Shown here piece after piece: positions 52,051 to 63,860 of a stretch of DNA of 64,000 nt (its first letter is position 1; each line of letters opens with the position of its first letter). The stretch lies in the NCBI GenBank assembly GCA_001464895.1, contig LNEE01000036.1, positions 38,886 through 102,885 on the forward strand. The letters are read 5' to 3'. The notes below the pieces were generated by a model. That model saw only the letters and a list, made by a program, of their open reading frames with translations, was not told the DNA's origin and searched no databases. The translations under genes and the position numbers were made by a program. Origin of the DNA: Betaproteobacteria bacterium Ga0077532. GTDB taxonomy: Bacteria; Pseudomonadota; Gammaproteobacteria; Burkholderiales; Ga0077523.

Positions 52051-52527
52051 GTGCCACGCCGTTTCGTCATCCTGCTGCTTGCCCTCGCCGCCTTCCTGCC
52101 ACTGACCGGCGTCGCCCAGGACCGCCAGCTGCAGTTCGCGGACACACTGCCCGACACCGTGGACAAGAAGACCGTCGTGATCGAACGCAAGGTGGGTAGC
52201 GGTGCCGAGGCTGAGCGTGGCCAGTTCGTGGTCATCGACTACGAGGGCTTCGTCTACGACATCACGAAGCCTGAGCGCAAGGGCGCACGCTTCGACAGCT
52301 CCGTCGAGCGCGGCGTCCCGCTGTCGGTGTTGATCGGCGTCGGGCGGATGATCACCGGCGTCGATCGCGGTGTCCTGGGCATGAAGGTCGGCGGCGAACG
52401 CACGCTCGTGATCCCGCCGAAGATGGGCTACGGAGACCGGCTCGCATTCGGGGAAGTGCCGCCGAACTCCACGCTCATCTTCGAGGTCCGGCTGATCGAC
52501 GTCGTCGCCGAGCGCAACGTGCAGTAG
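52051..52527 (+). CDS. Periplasmic FKBP-type peptidyl-prolyl isomerase
   Basis: A 158-residue protein: signal peptide at 1-22, then one FKBP domain (VVIDYEGFVYD, ARFDSSVERGVPLSVLIGVG, MITGVDRGVLGMKVGGERTL, VIPPKMGYGDR, VPPNSTLIFEVRLIDV). These are the conserved active-site and core residues. It speeds folding of exported proteins at proline bonds. The start is GTG, placed at the signal peptide. An insert of about five residues (ITKPERKG) lengthens the first hairpin. Confidence 0.9.
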   Translation: MPRRFVILLLALAAFLPLTGVAQDRQLQFADTLPDTVDKKTVVIERKVGSGAEAERGQFVVIDYEGFVYDITKPERKGARFDSSVERGVPLSVLIGVGRMITGVDRGVLGMKVGGERTLVIPPKMGYGDRLAFGEVPPNSTLIFEVRLIDVVAERNVQ

Positions 52528-52556
52528 CACTGCCCCTGCCATCCGACGATCGGGCG

Positions 52557-53333
52557 ATGATGGACTCCCTGCTCGAAGACACCCGCGGAGCCGTCCGCGT
52601 TCTGACACTGCATCGCCCGGCGTCGATGAACGCGATCGACACCGCGCTGCGCGACCGCCTGATCGCTGCGCTGGCCGCGGCGGATGCCGACGACGCAATC
52701 AGGGCGGTGATCATCACGGGTGCCGGAGAGCGCGCGTTCTGCAGCGGGCAGGATCTCGGCGAGACCGCGACGTACGGCATCGACGATGTCGCTGCATGGC
52801 TCACCGCCAATCATCGGATGTACCGCGCCGTGCGCGCCCTCGACAAACCCGCGGTGGCCGCATTCAACGGGACGGCGGCGGGCGCCGGCTTCCAGATCGG
52901 GCTGTGCTGCGATCTCCGCGTGGGCTACCCCGAGATGCGGATCGGACAGCCCGAGATCCGCGCGGGCCTCGCGTCGATCGTGGGCTCGCAGATGATGGCG
53001 TGGCACACGACGCTCGGGCACAACGTGGAAATGTCGCTGCTGGGGGATCTCGTCACCGGACAGCGGGCGTGGGAGATGGGGCTCCTGAGTCGTCTCGTGC
53101 CGCAGGCCGATGTGCTCTCGACTGCCCTCGGCCTCGCCGAACGCCTCGCCGCGCAACCAGCCACGGCCATGCGTCTCACGAAGCAGCGCTTCCGCGCACA
53201 GACCGATGCTGCCTTCGAATCCGCGCTGGATGCCGCCATCGCCGCGCAACGCACGGCCTACGCGAGCGGGGAACCGCAGGCCGCGATGGCCCGCTTTCTC
53301 GCCGCGCGGCGCGACGCACCGAAGGCGCCGTAG
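52557..53333 (+). CDS. Enoyl-CoA hydratase/isomerase family protein
   Basis: A 258-residue crotonase-fold enzyme. The two oxyanion-hole segments are visible (AFCSGQDLGE and FNGTAAGAGFQIGLCCDLRV), as is the acidic position in GQPEIRAGLASIVGSQ. The C-terminal helices have ATAMRLTKQRF, common in the family. Likely role: hydration or isomerisation of an unsaturated acyl-CoA during fatty or aromatic acid breakdown; the exact member is not clear. It starts 29 nt after the FKBP gene and is followed 37 nt later by a Crp/Fnr gene. Confidence 0.85.
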   Translation: MMDSLLEDTRGAVRVLTLHRPASMNAIDTALRDRLIAALAAADADDAIRAVIITGAGERAFCSGQDLGETATYGIDDVAAWLTANHRMYRAVRALDKPAVAAFNGTAAGAGFQIGLCCDLRVGYPEMRIGQPEIRAGLASIVGSQMMAWHTTLGHNVEMSLLGDLVTGQRAWEMGLLSRLVPQADVLSTALGLAERLAAQPATAMRLTKQRFRAQTDAAFESALDAAIAAQRTAYASGEPQAAMARFLAARRDAPKAP

Positions 53334-53370
53334 CAGCACCACCCCCGATCTCACTGCCGGTCCGTTCGCC

Positions 53371-54021
53371 ATGCCCAAGCCCCCGCTTTCCGAACACCAG
53401 CTGTGGCAACTCCCGGGGGAGATCGTCGAAGCCCTCGCCGCGATCGGCACCGTGCGCAGCTACGCACGGAACACGGTCGTCATCCAGGAGGGTGACCACG
53501 GCGACACGATGTTCGTGGTGCTCTCGGGCCGCGTACGCGTGTTCCTCGCGGACGACGACGGCCGCGAGGTGCTGCTCGGGGAGTACGGCGCGGGCGAGCA
53601 TTTCGGCGAGATGATGCTGGACCATGGCCCACGATCGGCCTCGGTCGCGACGCTGGAACCGACGCGATGCTCGGTGCTCACCCGCGACGAGCTGGAGGCC
53701 TACCTGGAGGCGAATCCGAAGGCGGCGTCCGCGTTCTCCCGCATGCTCATCGGCCGCGTCCGCATCCTCACCCGCACGGTGGGCAACCTGGCGTTGCTCG
53801 ACGTCTACGGCCGCGTCGCCCGTCACCTGCTCGATGCGGCCATCGAGGAGAACGGCAGGCTGGTGATCCCCGGCAGGCTCACCAACGTGGACATCGCAAA
53901 GCGCATCGGCGCGTCCCGCGAGATGGTGGGGCGCATCATCGCGGACCTGAAACGAGGCGGATACATCGCCCAGGAAGCCGCGTGTGTCGTGATCCTGAGG
54001 GCGCCACCGAAGGCGTGGTAG
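53371..54021 (+). CDS. Crp/Fnr-family transcriptional regulator
   Basis: A 216-residue regulator whose sensor domain keeps the cAMP-type features (EGDHGDTMFVVLSGRVRVFL; GAGEHFGEMMLDHGPRSASV, with the FGEMxLL...RSA phosphate-binding signature), so it may bind a cyclic nucleotide. The winged helix has RLTNVDIAKRIGASREMVGR. No N-terminal cysteines are present, unlike the regulator at 4.7 kb. ATG at 53371 begins the conserved part; no strong ribosome binding site is visible. It is followed by the six-unit R2 array. Confidence 0.9.
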   Translation: MPKPPLSEHQLWQLPGEIVEALAAIGTVRSYARNTVVIQEGDHGDTMFVVLSGRVRVFLADDDGREVLLGEYGAGEHFGEMMLDHGPRSASVATLEPTRCSVLTRDELEAYLEANPKAASAFSRMLIGRVRILTRTVGNLALLDVYGRVARHLLDAAIEENGRLVIPGRLTNVDIAKRIGASREMVGRIIADLKRGGYIAQEAACVVILRAPPKAW

Positions 54022-54034
54022 GCCGAGGGAGGAC

Positions 54035-54772
54035 GGGGTGGGTCGGGCTCTGCCCGACGCCTGCGTTCCTGGATTCATCGCTGTGCCCACGCCCTCGCCG
54101 CGTCGAGCGATGCTCGACCCACGAACGTTATCGCGATTGGAACCTCCGGCGCTGAAAACAACCCCCGTGGGTCGGGCTCCGCCCGACGCCCGCTTTCCTG
54201 GACTCATCGCTGCGCCCAAGCCCACGCAGCGTCGAGCGTAGCTCGACCCACGAAAGTCATGGCGACTGAAACTCCGGCGCTGAAAACAACCCCCGTGGGT
54301 CGGGCTTCGCCCGACGCCTGCGTTCCTGGATTCATCCGAGTGCCCAAGCCCACGCAGCGTCGAGCGTAGCTCGACCCACGAAAGTCATCGCGATTGGAAC
54401 CGCCGGCGCTGAAAACAACCCCCGTGGGTCGGGCTTCGCCCGACGCCTGCGTTCCTGGATTCATCCCAGTGCCCAAGCCCACGCAGCGTCGAGCGTAGCT
54501 CGACCCACTAAGGGCCTTCGCGATTGGATGCATGGGCGCTGAGAACACCCCCCGTGGGTCGGGCTCCGCCCGACGCCCGCTTTCCTGGATTCATCCCAGT
54601 GCCCAAGCCCACGCAGCGTCGAGCGTAGCTCGACCCACGAACGTTATCGCGATTGGAACCGCCGGCGCTGAAAACAACCCCCGTGGGTCGGGCTCCGCCC
54701 GACGCCGGCGTTCCTGGATTCATCCCAGTACCCAAGCCCCACGCAGCGTCGAGCGTAGCTCGACCCACGAAA
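54035..54772. repeat. R2 tandem array, six units
   Basis: Six near-identical units begin (GTGGGTCGGGC) at 54038, 54167, 54295, 54424, 54554 and 54683, a period of 128-130 bp. Orientation is opposite to the array at 11.5 kb. Each unit has hairpin CGGGC-loop-GCCCG, a spacer with TTCCTGGATTCATC, hairpin CGAGC-loop-GCTCG and a spacer with GGCGCTGAAAACAACCCC. It fills the whole gap between the Crp/Fnr gene and rbgA. Confidence 0.95.
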
Positions 54773-54776
54773 CCAA

Positions 54777-55697
54777 CTACGCCTCCCCGTCGGCATCCTC
54801 GCGCGCCTCTTCCGCCGGTGGCGGCGCGACCACGATCTCGTTGGCCGCGATCATTGCCCGCCGGGTCTCGGGCGTCTCCAGACTGATGCGCCCCAGCGAT
54901 CCCTGGCGATAGTCGGTGAGCAGGATCAGCGCTGCCTTCTCGAGATCGAGCCCGCCGCCGCGCAGCTGGCAGCCACGGCGCTTGCCCACCGCCTCCACGA
55001 CCGCCACGGCGTCCATGCCCTCGGTCTTGAATCCGTAGCGCGCCGTCAGCAACGCCGGATATCGTTCGAGAAGATTCGCCGCGAGGAACGTCGCGACCTC
55101 CTCCTCGATCACCGCGTTGGTGCCGACCGCGTGACTCGCCGCCAGCATGAAGCCGTCACTGTCGTAGCGGATCTTCGGCCACATGAGGCCAGGGGTGTCG
55201 GTGAGAAGCGTGCGCACGTCGAGTTCGAGGCTCTGCTGGGATTTCGTCACGGCCGGTTCGTCGCCGACCTTCGCGACGCGACGCTTCAGGAGCGCGTTCA
55301 TCAACGTCGACTTCCCCACGTTCGGGATGCCCATGATCATGAGCCGCAGCGGCTTCGCGGCGGAATCGCGGTGCGGCGCGATCTTTCGACACAGCGGCAG
55401 CACCTTCGCGACATCCGACGGGTTCTTGCACGAGATCGCCACCGCGGTGACGCCCTTCTGCGCGTTGTAGTGGTTGAGCCACGCCCGGGTTGCGACCGGA
55501 TCGGCGAGGTCGGACTTGTTCAGCACCTCGAGGCAGGGCCGCTGCCGGTGCTCGCGCAGGGCGCGGATCATCGGGTTGGTGCTCGCCTCGGGCAGACGCG
55601 CATCGACCACCTCGATGACCACGTCGGTGCGCTCCATGGTCTCGGCCGCCTTGTCGCGGGCGGTGGTCATGTGTCCGGGGAACCACTGGATGGCCAT
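54777..55697 (-). CDS. rbgA: Ribosome-assembly GTPase RbgA/YlqF
   Basis: A 306-residue circularly permuted GTPase. The motif order is G4 NKSD (60-63), then G1 GIPNVGKST (123-131), then G3 DTPG (167-170), which defines the YlqF/YawG group. The start MAIQWFPGHMTTARDKA is the family's usual beginning. It acts late in 50S subunit assembly. The C-terminal 30 residues are an acidic Pro/Ala tail. The gene ends 5 nt from the R2 array. Confidence 0.93.
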   Translation of the reverse strand: MAIQWFPGHMTTARDKAAETMERTDVVIEVVDARLPEASTNPMIRALREHRQRPCLEVLNKSDLADPVATRAWLNHYNAQKGVTAVAISCKNPSDVAKVLPLCRKIAPHRDSAAKPLRLMIMGIPNVGKSTLMNALLKRRVAKVGDEPAVTKSQQSLELDVRTLLTDTPGLMWPKIRYDSDGFMLAASHAVGTNAVIEEEVATFLAANLLERYPALLTARYGFKTEGMDAVAVVEAVGKRRGCQLRGGGLDLEKAALILLTDYRQGSLGRISLETPETRRAMIAANEIVVAPPPAEEAREDADGEA

Positions 55698-56087
55698 GCG
55701 GGCTCGGGAATGGGAACGGGCCTGCATTATCCCCGACGACGGACGTGCGGTCGCGGGCCGCCTCGACGAGAGGGTACGCAAGGGACGCCACGAAGAGACC
55801 GGCGGCCGCGCCCGGAGACCAGACCACTGTATTCCTATGCAGCTGGGTATTTTTCCCGAGTCTGCCGGGAATGCAACGCCAGACCGGCAGGAATAAGATC
55901 GGGAACATCGATGCGTTGCGAACGCCACACCGTGGACGATGCCATCGATGAAGCAATCCATATCGCACAGACGGTGACGGAGAACCGTGCGCAAGACGCA
56001 CCATCCCGTGGGTTGAAAGGGGGGAGACACGCGAACATCTGCCGATCGCATCCGCATATCGGCGGAACCACTGTCCTAGGAGTCTCC
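55698..56087. other. 390-nt divergent gap with no supported gene
   Basis: This gap separates the rbgA start from the PepSY gene start. It holds an AT-richer patch at about 55825-55920, likely promoter DNA, but no confident promoter pair, repeat or small gene. A CTAGGAG ribosome binding site for the PepSY gene lies at its right end. Confidence 0.5.
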
Positions 56088-56594
56088 ATGAAGATCAAGC
56101 ATGTCGCCGCACTCGCCACCGTCCTGCTCTGCGGCGGTTTCACCCAGATCGCCCATGCCCACAACGGGAAGATGGAAGCGTGCATGAAGGCGGCGCTGGC
56201 CAAGCATCCGGGCAAGGTGATCTCGCTCGAAGCCGAGATCGAGAAGGGCAAGCCCATCTACGAATTCGACATCCTGGGCGACGACGGCAAGGAATGGGAG
56301 GTCGAGTGCGACGCCAAGACCGGCAAGATCACCGAGGTGGAACAGGAAGTCTCCTCGGCGGACGACCCTGCGTTCAAGGCGAAGATCAGCCTCGAGGAAG
56401 CTCAGGAGATCGCGCTGAAGGCGAAGCCCGGCAAGATCGTCGAGACGGAGTTCAGCGTCGAGTCCGACGGCTCATCCTCGTACGAATTCGACATCGTCGG
56501 TGAGGACGGCGTCGAGTGGGAAGTGGAGGTCGACGCGATGACCGGCAAGATCGTCGAAGTGGAGCGCGAGACCTACCAGATCGGTGTCGACTGA
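56088..56594 (+). CDS. Exported PepSY-domain protein with two repeats
   Basis: A 168-residue periplasmic protein with signal peptide (cleavage near AHAHNGK). It has two PepSY-like repeats: the first ends EFDILGDDGKEWEVECDAKT with GKITEVE, the second EFDIVGEDGVEWEVEVDAMT with GKIVEVE. Both are very acidic. PepSY domains inhibit peptidases or act as small periplasmic sensors; here the role is unknown. ATG at 56088 has TAGGAG 7 nt upstream. A GC-rich hairpin lies downstream. Confidence 0.82.
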   Translation: MKIKHVAALATVLLCGGFTQIAHAHNGKMEACMKAALAKHPGKVISLEAEIEKGKPIYEFDILGDDGKEWEVECDAKTGKITEVEQEVSSADDPAFKAKISLEEAQEIALKAKPGKIVETEFSVESDGSSSYEFDIVGEDGVEWEVEVDAMTGKIVEVERETYQIGVD

Positions 56595-56631
56595 TCTTCG
56601 GCCCACGACGGCGCGGGACTGCAATACCGGG

Positions 56632-56661
56632 AGGGCCGGCGTCCGGAGGGGCGCCGGCCCT
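56632..56661 (+). terminator. GC-rich hairpin after the PepSY gene
   Basis: A perfect 10-bp stem AGGGCCGGCG/CGCCGGCCCT with a 10-nt loop, followed by TCTTGCATT, lies 37 nt after the stop. The T-run is weak. Confidence 0.55.
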
Positions 56662-56702
56662 CTTGCATTCGGATACCGGACACTGGGACTGCGCGCTTGC
56701 GT

Positions 56703-59189
56703 TCAGCCACCCGCCCGCTTCTCCATCTCCGCCAGCATCCGCTGCACGCGATCGCCCACCTTCTCGGTGCTGAGCTTCTCGCGGATCCGCTCGATCATCA
56801 GGGGGAACGCGAATGGCGTCGGGTACGGCGGCCGCATGATCTCCACGGGCCGTTCGGCAATGCCCCGCAACACCCTCCCCATCCTTGTCAGTTCCAGCTC
56901 CTGCTCGAGCACCTCGCGCTGCGCCTGACGCAGCAGGAGATTGTCGGGGTCGTACTTCCGGAAGACGTCGAAGAACAGCTCGCTCGACGCCTGCAGCTGC
57001 CGCGTGCTCTTCGGCTGCCCGGGAAACCCCTGGAACACGAGCCCCGCCACGCGCGCGATCTCGCGGAAACGGCCCCGCGCGAGCTGCCCCGCATTCAGGC
57101 TCTCCAGGATGTCGTCCAGCAGACGGTCGGCAGAGAACAGTCCTCGCCCGATGGCGCCCTCCCAGTCCACCGGCACCGGTGACAGCAGCTCGAAGCCGTA
57201 GTCGTTCACGCAGATCGAGAACGTCACCGGCGTCTCGCGCGCGATGCGCCAGGCCACGAGGTTCGCGAGTCCCGTGTGGACGTGGCGGCCACCGAACGGG
57301 AAGCAGAAGAGGTGATGGCCCTCGCGCGTCTTCACGGTCTCGACCAGCAGCGCGCGCGAACCCGGCAGATGGGACCACCGCTGCTGGATCTCGAAGAGCG
57401 GCGCGAGTGCCGCCACTTCGGGATCCTCCACGCGCCCGTCGGCGGCAGCATCGAGGATCCCGACGACGGCTTCCGCGAGTTCCGACGACAGGGGCATCTT
57501 GCCGCCCTGCCACCGCGGCACCGCGCCCTTGTCGGACGACGCCTTGCGCACCAGGGCGGACATCTCGTGCACGCGCACGAGTTCGAGCCGGCGCCCCGCG
57601 AAGAGGAAGCAGTCGCCGGGCTTCATCATCGCGATGAACGATTCCTCCACGTGGCCGATGCGCCCGCCGGAGAACCACTTCACCTCCATCGACGCGTCGC
57701 TGACGATCGTGCCGATGCCCATACGATGCCGCTTCGCGATCTGCGCATCCGGCACGCCGTGGACGCCCGCGTCGTCCGGCACGACGCGGTGGTACTCGGG
57801 ATACGCCCCCAGCGTCGCGCCACCGTGAACGACGAACGCGAGCACCCATCGCCACTCGTCGTCGGTGATGTCGCGATAGGCGTGCGTCGTCCGGATCTCC
57901 GCGAGCAGTCCATCCGCCGTGAAGCCGCCGCCGAGAGCGACGGTGACGAGATGCTGGACGAGGACGTCCATCGGCTTCGACGGCGGCCGGCGCGACTCGA
58001 TGCGGCCGGCCTGCGAAGCGCGACGCGCCGCGGCGGCCTCGACGAGTTCGAGGGCGTGCGTCGGGATGCACGTGACGCGCGACACGCGACCCGGCGCATG
58101 CCCCGATCGCCCGGCCCGCTGCGTGAGGCGCGCCACACCCTTCGGACTGCCGAGCTGCAGCACGCGCTCGACGGGCAGGAAGTCGACGCCGAGATCGAGA
58201 CTCGACGTGCACACGCAGGCCTTCAGCGTGCCGGCCTTGAGCCCCGCCTCCACCCAGTCGCGCAGCCCGCGGTCGAGGGAGCCGTGATGCAGGGCGATGA
58301 GGCCCGCCCAATCGGGTCGCGCTTCGAGCAGCGCCTGGTACCACAGCTCGGCCTGCGAGCGCGTGTTGGTGAACAGCAGCGAGGTGCCCGCGGCGTCGAT
58401 CTCGCGTACGACCGCATCGCGCTGTCGCACGCCGAGGTGACCCGCCCACGGGAACCGCTCGATGGTGCGCGGAATCAGCGTGTCGATCTCGATGCGCTTC
58501 GCGACCTTGCCCTGCACCAGCCGCCCTGTCACCCCCGGCCCCAGCAGGACGTCGCGCGCCTCGTCGAGGTTGCCCAGCGTCGCGGAGAGCCCCCACACGA
58601 TGAGATCCGGATTCCACCGGCGCAGCCGCGCGATGGCGAGCTGCACCTGCACGCCGCGCTTGTTGCCCATGAGTTCGTGCCACTCGTCGACGATCACCGC
58701 GCGCACGCCGCCGAGCCGCTCCCGCGCATCGACCCGCGTGAGCAGGAGCGACAGGCTCTCGGGCGTCGTGACGAGCGCCGTGGGCAGGCGCTTCGACTGC
58801 CGCGCGCGTTCGGCGGACGAGGTGTCGCCGGTGCGGCTGCCGACGGTCCATGCCGGTGCAAGGCCCGGCAACGTCGCTTCGAGGGCGCGCACGGTGTCGG
58901 CCGCGAGCGCGCGCATCGGCGTCAGCCAGACGACGGACAGCGGCGGTGCCCCGCGGACACCGGCGACGGCCGGCACCACGTGGCGCATCGCGCCGAACCA
59001 CACGGCGTAGGTCTTCCCCGCACCGGTCGTCGCGTGCAGCAGGCCGGAGGCACCCTCACCGCAGGCGTCCCACACCTCGCGCTGGAACGGGAAGGGCTTC
59101 CAGCCACGTTCGACGAACCATGCATCGACCGGATCGGGCGCGGCCTTTCGGCGCGACGCGCTCACTGCCGCATCACGCGTGGCCGACAC
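56703..59189 (-). CDS. Ligase-associated DEXH-box DNA helicase
   Basis: An 828-residue superfamily 2 helicase of the Lhr-like group. It has Walker [11 protein letters not shown] at 53-62, the DEWH box at 168-171, GLSATLGN (motif III), [20 protein letters not shown] (motif VI region) and the long Lhr-type C-terminal half with [20 protein letters not shown]. This family is normally encoded with an ATP-dependent ligase and nuclease for DNA damage repair. Last gene of the ligase operon here; its start overlaps the 108-residue protein gene by 17 nt. Confidence 0.92.
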   Translation of the reverse strand: MSATRDAAVSASRRKAAPDPVDAWFVERGWKPFPFQREVWDACGEGASGLLHATTGAGKTYAVWFGAMRHVVPAVAGVRGAPPLSVVWLTPMRALAADTVRALEATLPGLAPAWTVGSRTGDTSSAERARQSKRLPTALVTTPESLSLLLTRVDARERLGGVRAVIVDEWHELMGNKRGVQVQLAIARLRRWNPDLIVWGLSATLGNLDEARDVLLGPGVTGRLVQGKVAKRIEIDTLIPRTIERFPWAGHLGVRQRDAVVREIDAAGTSLLFTNTRSQAELWYQALLEARPDWAGLIALHHGSLDRGLRDWVEAGLKAGTLKACVCTSSLDLGVDFLPVERVLQLGSPKGVARLTQRAGRSGHAPGRVSRVTCIPTHALELVEAAAARRASQAGRIESRRPPSKPMDVLVQHLVTVALGGGFTADGLLAEIRTTHAYRDITDDEWRWVLAFVVHGGATLGAYPEYHRVVPDDAGVHGVPDAQIAKRHRMGIGTIVSDASMEVKWFSGGRIGHVEESFIAMMKPGDCFLFAGRRLELVRVHEMSALVRKASSDKGAVPRWQGGKMPLSSELAEAVVGILDAAADGRVEDPEVAALAPLFEIQQRWSHLPGSRALLVETVKTREGHHLFCFPFGGRHVHTGLANLVAWRIARETPVTFSICVNDYGFELLSPVPVDWEGAIGRGLFSADRLLDDILESLNAGQLARGRFREIARVAGLVFQGFPGQPKSTRQLQASSELFFDVFRKYDPDNLLLRQAQREVLEQELELTRMGRVLRGIAERPVEIMRPPYPTPFAFPLMIERIREKLSTEKVGDRVQRMLAEMEKRAGG

Positions 59190-59499
59190 CAGAGCGCGTG
59201 TACTTGGCGTCGGCGACGCTCCGCAGCGCGCGCTCGACCACGTCGCGGGCCAGGGCGTCCTTCATGGCGCGCGACGCGGCGAGCATCTCGGTGCGCAGGG
59301 CGAGCGCCATGGCCACGGCCTGCAGCACGTCGCCGTTCGAGAGCGGGGGCCGTCCTTCGATGTTCACGTCCAGCGCGTCGAGGACGGCGCCCACGAGGCG
59401 CGCGACGTCGCCGGGGGACACCGTCTCGGGATGCAGTTCGAACTGGCAGTCGATCACGGCACCGGACGACGTGACCGCGCGATAGGGAAGAGTCTTCAT
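59173..59499 (-). CDS. Unknown 108-residue protein in the ligase-helicase operon
   Basis: A protein of 108 residues beginning [20 protein letters not shown]. It has a beta-hairpin-like N-terminus, a short linker ([20 protein letters not shown]) and a helical, Ala-rich C-terminal half. No catalytic motif was recognised, and it is not the usual PdeM-type phosphoesterase of such operons. It overlaps the ligase stop by four bases (ATGA) and the helicase start by 17 nt, so it is certainly translated with them and may be an accessory subunit. Confidence 0.75.
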   Translation of the reverse strand: MKTLPYRAVTSSGAVIDCQFELHPETVSPGDVARLVGAVLDALDVNIEGRPPLSNGDVLQAVAMALALRTEMLAASRAMKDALARDVVERALRSVADAKYTRSGVGHA

Positions 59500-61106
59500 G
59501 GGGGCTCCGGAGCGTTCAGAAGTGCGTGCAGGGCATCGAGGCGGTCGGCGTCCGCGGCGGACTTGTCGGGGCGGAGGCGCAGCATGCGCGGGAATCGCAC
59601 CGCCACCCCGCTCTTGTGGCGCGGCGATCGCTGGATGCCTTCGAAGCCGATCTCCATCACGATCTGCGGCGTGACGCTGCGGACCGGGCCGAACTTCTCC
59701 CGCGTGTTCGCGCGCACGAACTTGTCCACCTCGGCGATCTCCGCGTCGGTCAGGCCGGAGTAGGCCTTGGCGAACGGCACGAGTTCCGCATCCCGCCACA
59801 CGGCGAACGTGTAGTCGGTGTAGAGGCTCGCGCGCCGGCCGTGGCCGCGCTGGGCGTACACGAGCACGGCGTCGACGCTGTAGGGGTCGAGCTTCCACTT
59901 CCACCACTCGCCGCCGGGACCGAGCTTCACGCGGCCGGCGCCGTACGCGGAGTCGCGGCGCTTGAGCATGAGACCCTCGACACCCAGGACGCGGGCGCCG
60001 GCACGGGCCTCGGCCAGGGTCTCCCACGAATCCGCCGTGACGATCGGCGACACCACGATGCGGGCGTCGTCCAGGGCCGCCACGAGCGCCTCCAGCCGCG
60101 CCCGGCGGACTTCGAGCGGCTGCGCGCGGATATCGACCCCGTCGACCTCCATGAGGTCGTACGCGACGAGCGCGACGGGAACCTCCTTCAGCACCTTCGC
60201 GGAGAAGGACTTCCGGCCGAGCCGCTTCTGCAGCAACGCGAACGGCAGCGGCATGCCGTCGCGCCAGGCGAGCAGTTCACCGTCGATCACGGTGCCCTCG
60301 GGCAACCACGCGGCGGCGGTCGAGACTTCCGGGAAGATGTCGGTCACGAGTTCCTCGCCACGCGACCAGAGATAGATACGGCCCGCGCGTCGGACGATCT
60401 GCGCGCGGACGCCGTCCCACTTCCACTCCGCCTGCCATCGATCGACGGGTCCCAGCGAGGCCGGCTCGGCGGCGATCGGATGCGCGAGGAAGAACGGATA
60501 CGGCCGCCCGGCGCGCTCGTCCGCCCCCTCGTCCGCGAGCAGCGCGCGGTAGCGGGCGGGCTCGGGCGCGAACTCGCCCATCATGCGTTCGACGACGAGG
60601 CGCGCCTCGATGCCCGCGGCCTTGGCGACGGCGCGCGCGACCAGCGGCTTCGCGACGCCGACGCGCAGGCCACCGGTGATGAGCTTGTTCCAGACGAACC
60701 GGCCGAGCGCGTCGAGGTCCCGCCAAGCGGCGACCAGACCTGCCCCGGCCTCGTCGGGCGGAACTCCGCGCAGCGGCAGCAGGCGTCCCTCGATCCACGC
60801 CGTGAGCGACGCGCCTTCCCCCTGCCCCCCACCGGGCAGCAGATGGGCGATGGTCTCAGCCAGATCGCCGACGGCCTGGTAGGACTCCTCGAACAGCCAG
60901 TCGGGTACCTGCGCCTCGCGCATCGCGACCTCGCGCAGCAGCCGCGTCGGCACGACCTGCCGAAGTTTCCCGCCCGCGAGGATGAAGACGGCCCAGGCGG
61001 CATCGGCATCGTCGGCAGCGGCGAAGTAGTCGGCCATGGCCGCCACCTTGGCCTGGGTGGAGGTGGTCGCGTCGAGCGCGGCGTAGAGGGCGGAGAAGCG
61101 TTGCAT
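59496..61106 (-). CDS. ATP-dependent DNA ligase (ligase-associated repair type)
   Basis: A 536-residue ligase: N-terminal DNA-binding domain at 1-205, then the nucleotidyltransferase domain with the AMP lysine Lys229 in EWKWDGVR (motif I), IYLWSRGEE (III), VIDGELLAW (IIIa), VEGLMLKRRDSAYGAGRVKL (IV) and WWKWKLD (V), and an OB fold to the end. It belongs to the bacterial ligases found with a helicase and nuclease, separate from the replicative NAD-dependent ligase. The start MQRFSALYAALD is the family's beginning; the longer frame only reads through R1 repeats. Confidence 0.93.
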   Translation of the reverse strand: MQRFSALYAALDATTSTQAKVAAMADYFAAADDADAAWAVFILAGGKLRQVVPTRLLREVAMREAQVPDWLFEESYQAVGDLAETIAHLLPGGGQGEGASLTAWIEGRLLPLRGVPPDEAGAGLVAAWRDLDALGRFVWNKLITGGLRVGVAKPLVARAVAKAAGIEARLVVERMMGEFAPEPARYRALLADEGADERAGRPYPFFLAHPIAAEPASLGPVDRWQAEWKWDGVRAQIVRRAGRIYLWSRGEELVTDIFPEVSTAAAWLPEGTVIDGELLAWRDGMPLPFALLQKRLGRKSFSAKVLKEVPVALVAYDLMEVDGVDIRAQPLEVRRARLEALVAALDDARIVVSPIVTADSWETLAEARAGARVLGVEGLMLKRRDSAYGAGRVKLGPGGEWWKWKLDPYSVDAVLVYAQRGHGRRASLYTDYTFAVWRDAELVPFAKAYSGLTDAEIAEVDKFVRANTREKFGPVRSVTPQIVMEIGFEGIQRSPRHKSGVAVRFPRMLRLRPDKSAADADRLDALHALLNAPEPP

Positions 61107-61143
61107 GGGGGGATTGTGACGCTGTGGGAGGGGGCGATGGCCT

Positions 61144-61279
61144 TGTACGAGCGGCCCATGGCCGCGAAAACGGTGAATGCCCTGGAAACGCTTCAACCGG
61201 AACCGACGCTTTCGCGGCCATGGGCCGCTCCTACATGCCCATGGGCCGCTCCTACACAGGCCCATGGACCGATCCTACC
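61144..61279. repeat. R1 doublet plus two decayed half-units
   Basis: A direct unit at 61144-61172 and an inverted unit at 61207-61235 form a doublet whose linker (GGTGAATGCCCTGGAAACGC, TTCAACCGGAACC) closely matches that at 3.1 kb. After it come two partial inverted units (GCCCATGGGCCGCTCCTACA at 61237-61256; a weaker one to 61279). They fill the gap between the ligase and copper ATPase start codons, where promoters for both should also lie. Confidence 0.88.
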
Positions 61280-61405
61280 GGTCCATACTCGCCCTTCCCG
61301 CCCCGCTTGATTCCGAGAGGCGATGCCCACACTGTCTCACTCTCACACCATGATCCGCCCGACCATCGGTGCTTCGCCTGATCCGATGACCACGGTCTCA
61401 CCCGC

Positions 61406-63841
<2,436 letters not shown>

Positions 63842-63860
63842 GAAAGTTCGCGAAGTCATT

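Noticed and set aside
54204..54768. Open frames encoding 43-residue repeats within the 54 kb array
   Set aside because: The 129-bp period happens to be a multiple of three, but units of 128 and 130 bp shift the frame, and the bases under constraint are the hairpin stems, not codons.
54035..54772. CRISPR array
   Set aside because: The period is 129 bp, the whole unit is repeated with no unique spacers, and no cas gene is present.
61107..61265. N-terminal extension of the DNA ligase by 53 codons
   Set aside because: It translates the R1 doublet at 61.2 kb and is not found in the family; the conserved ligase start is MQRFSALY.
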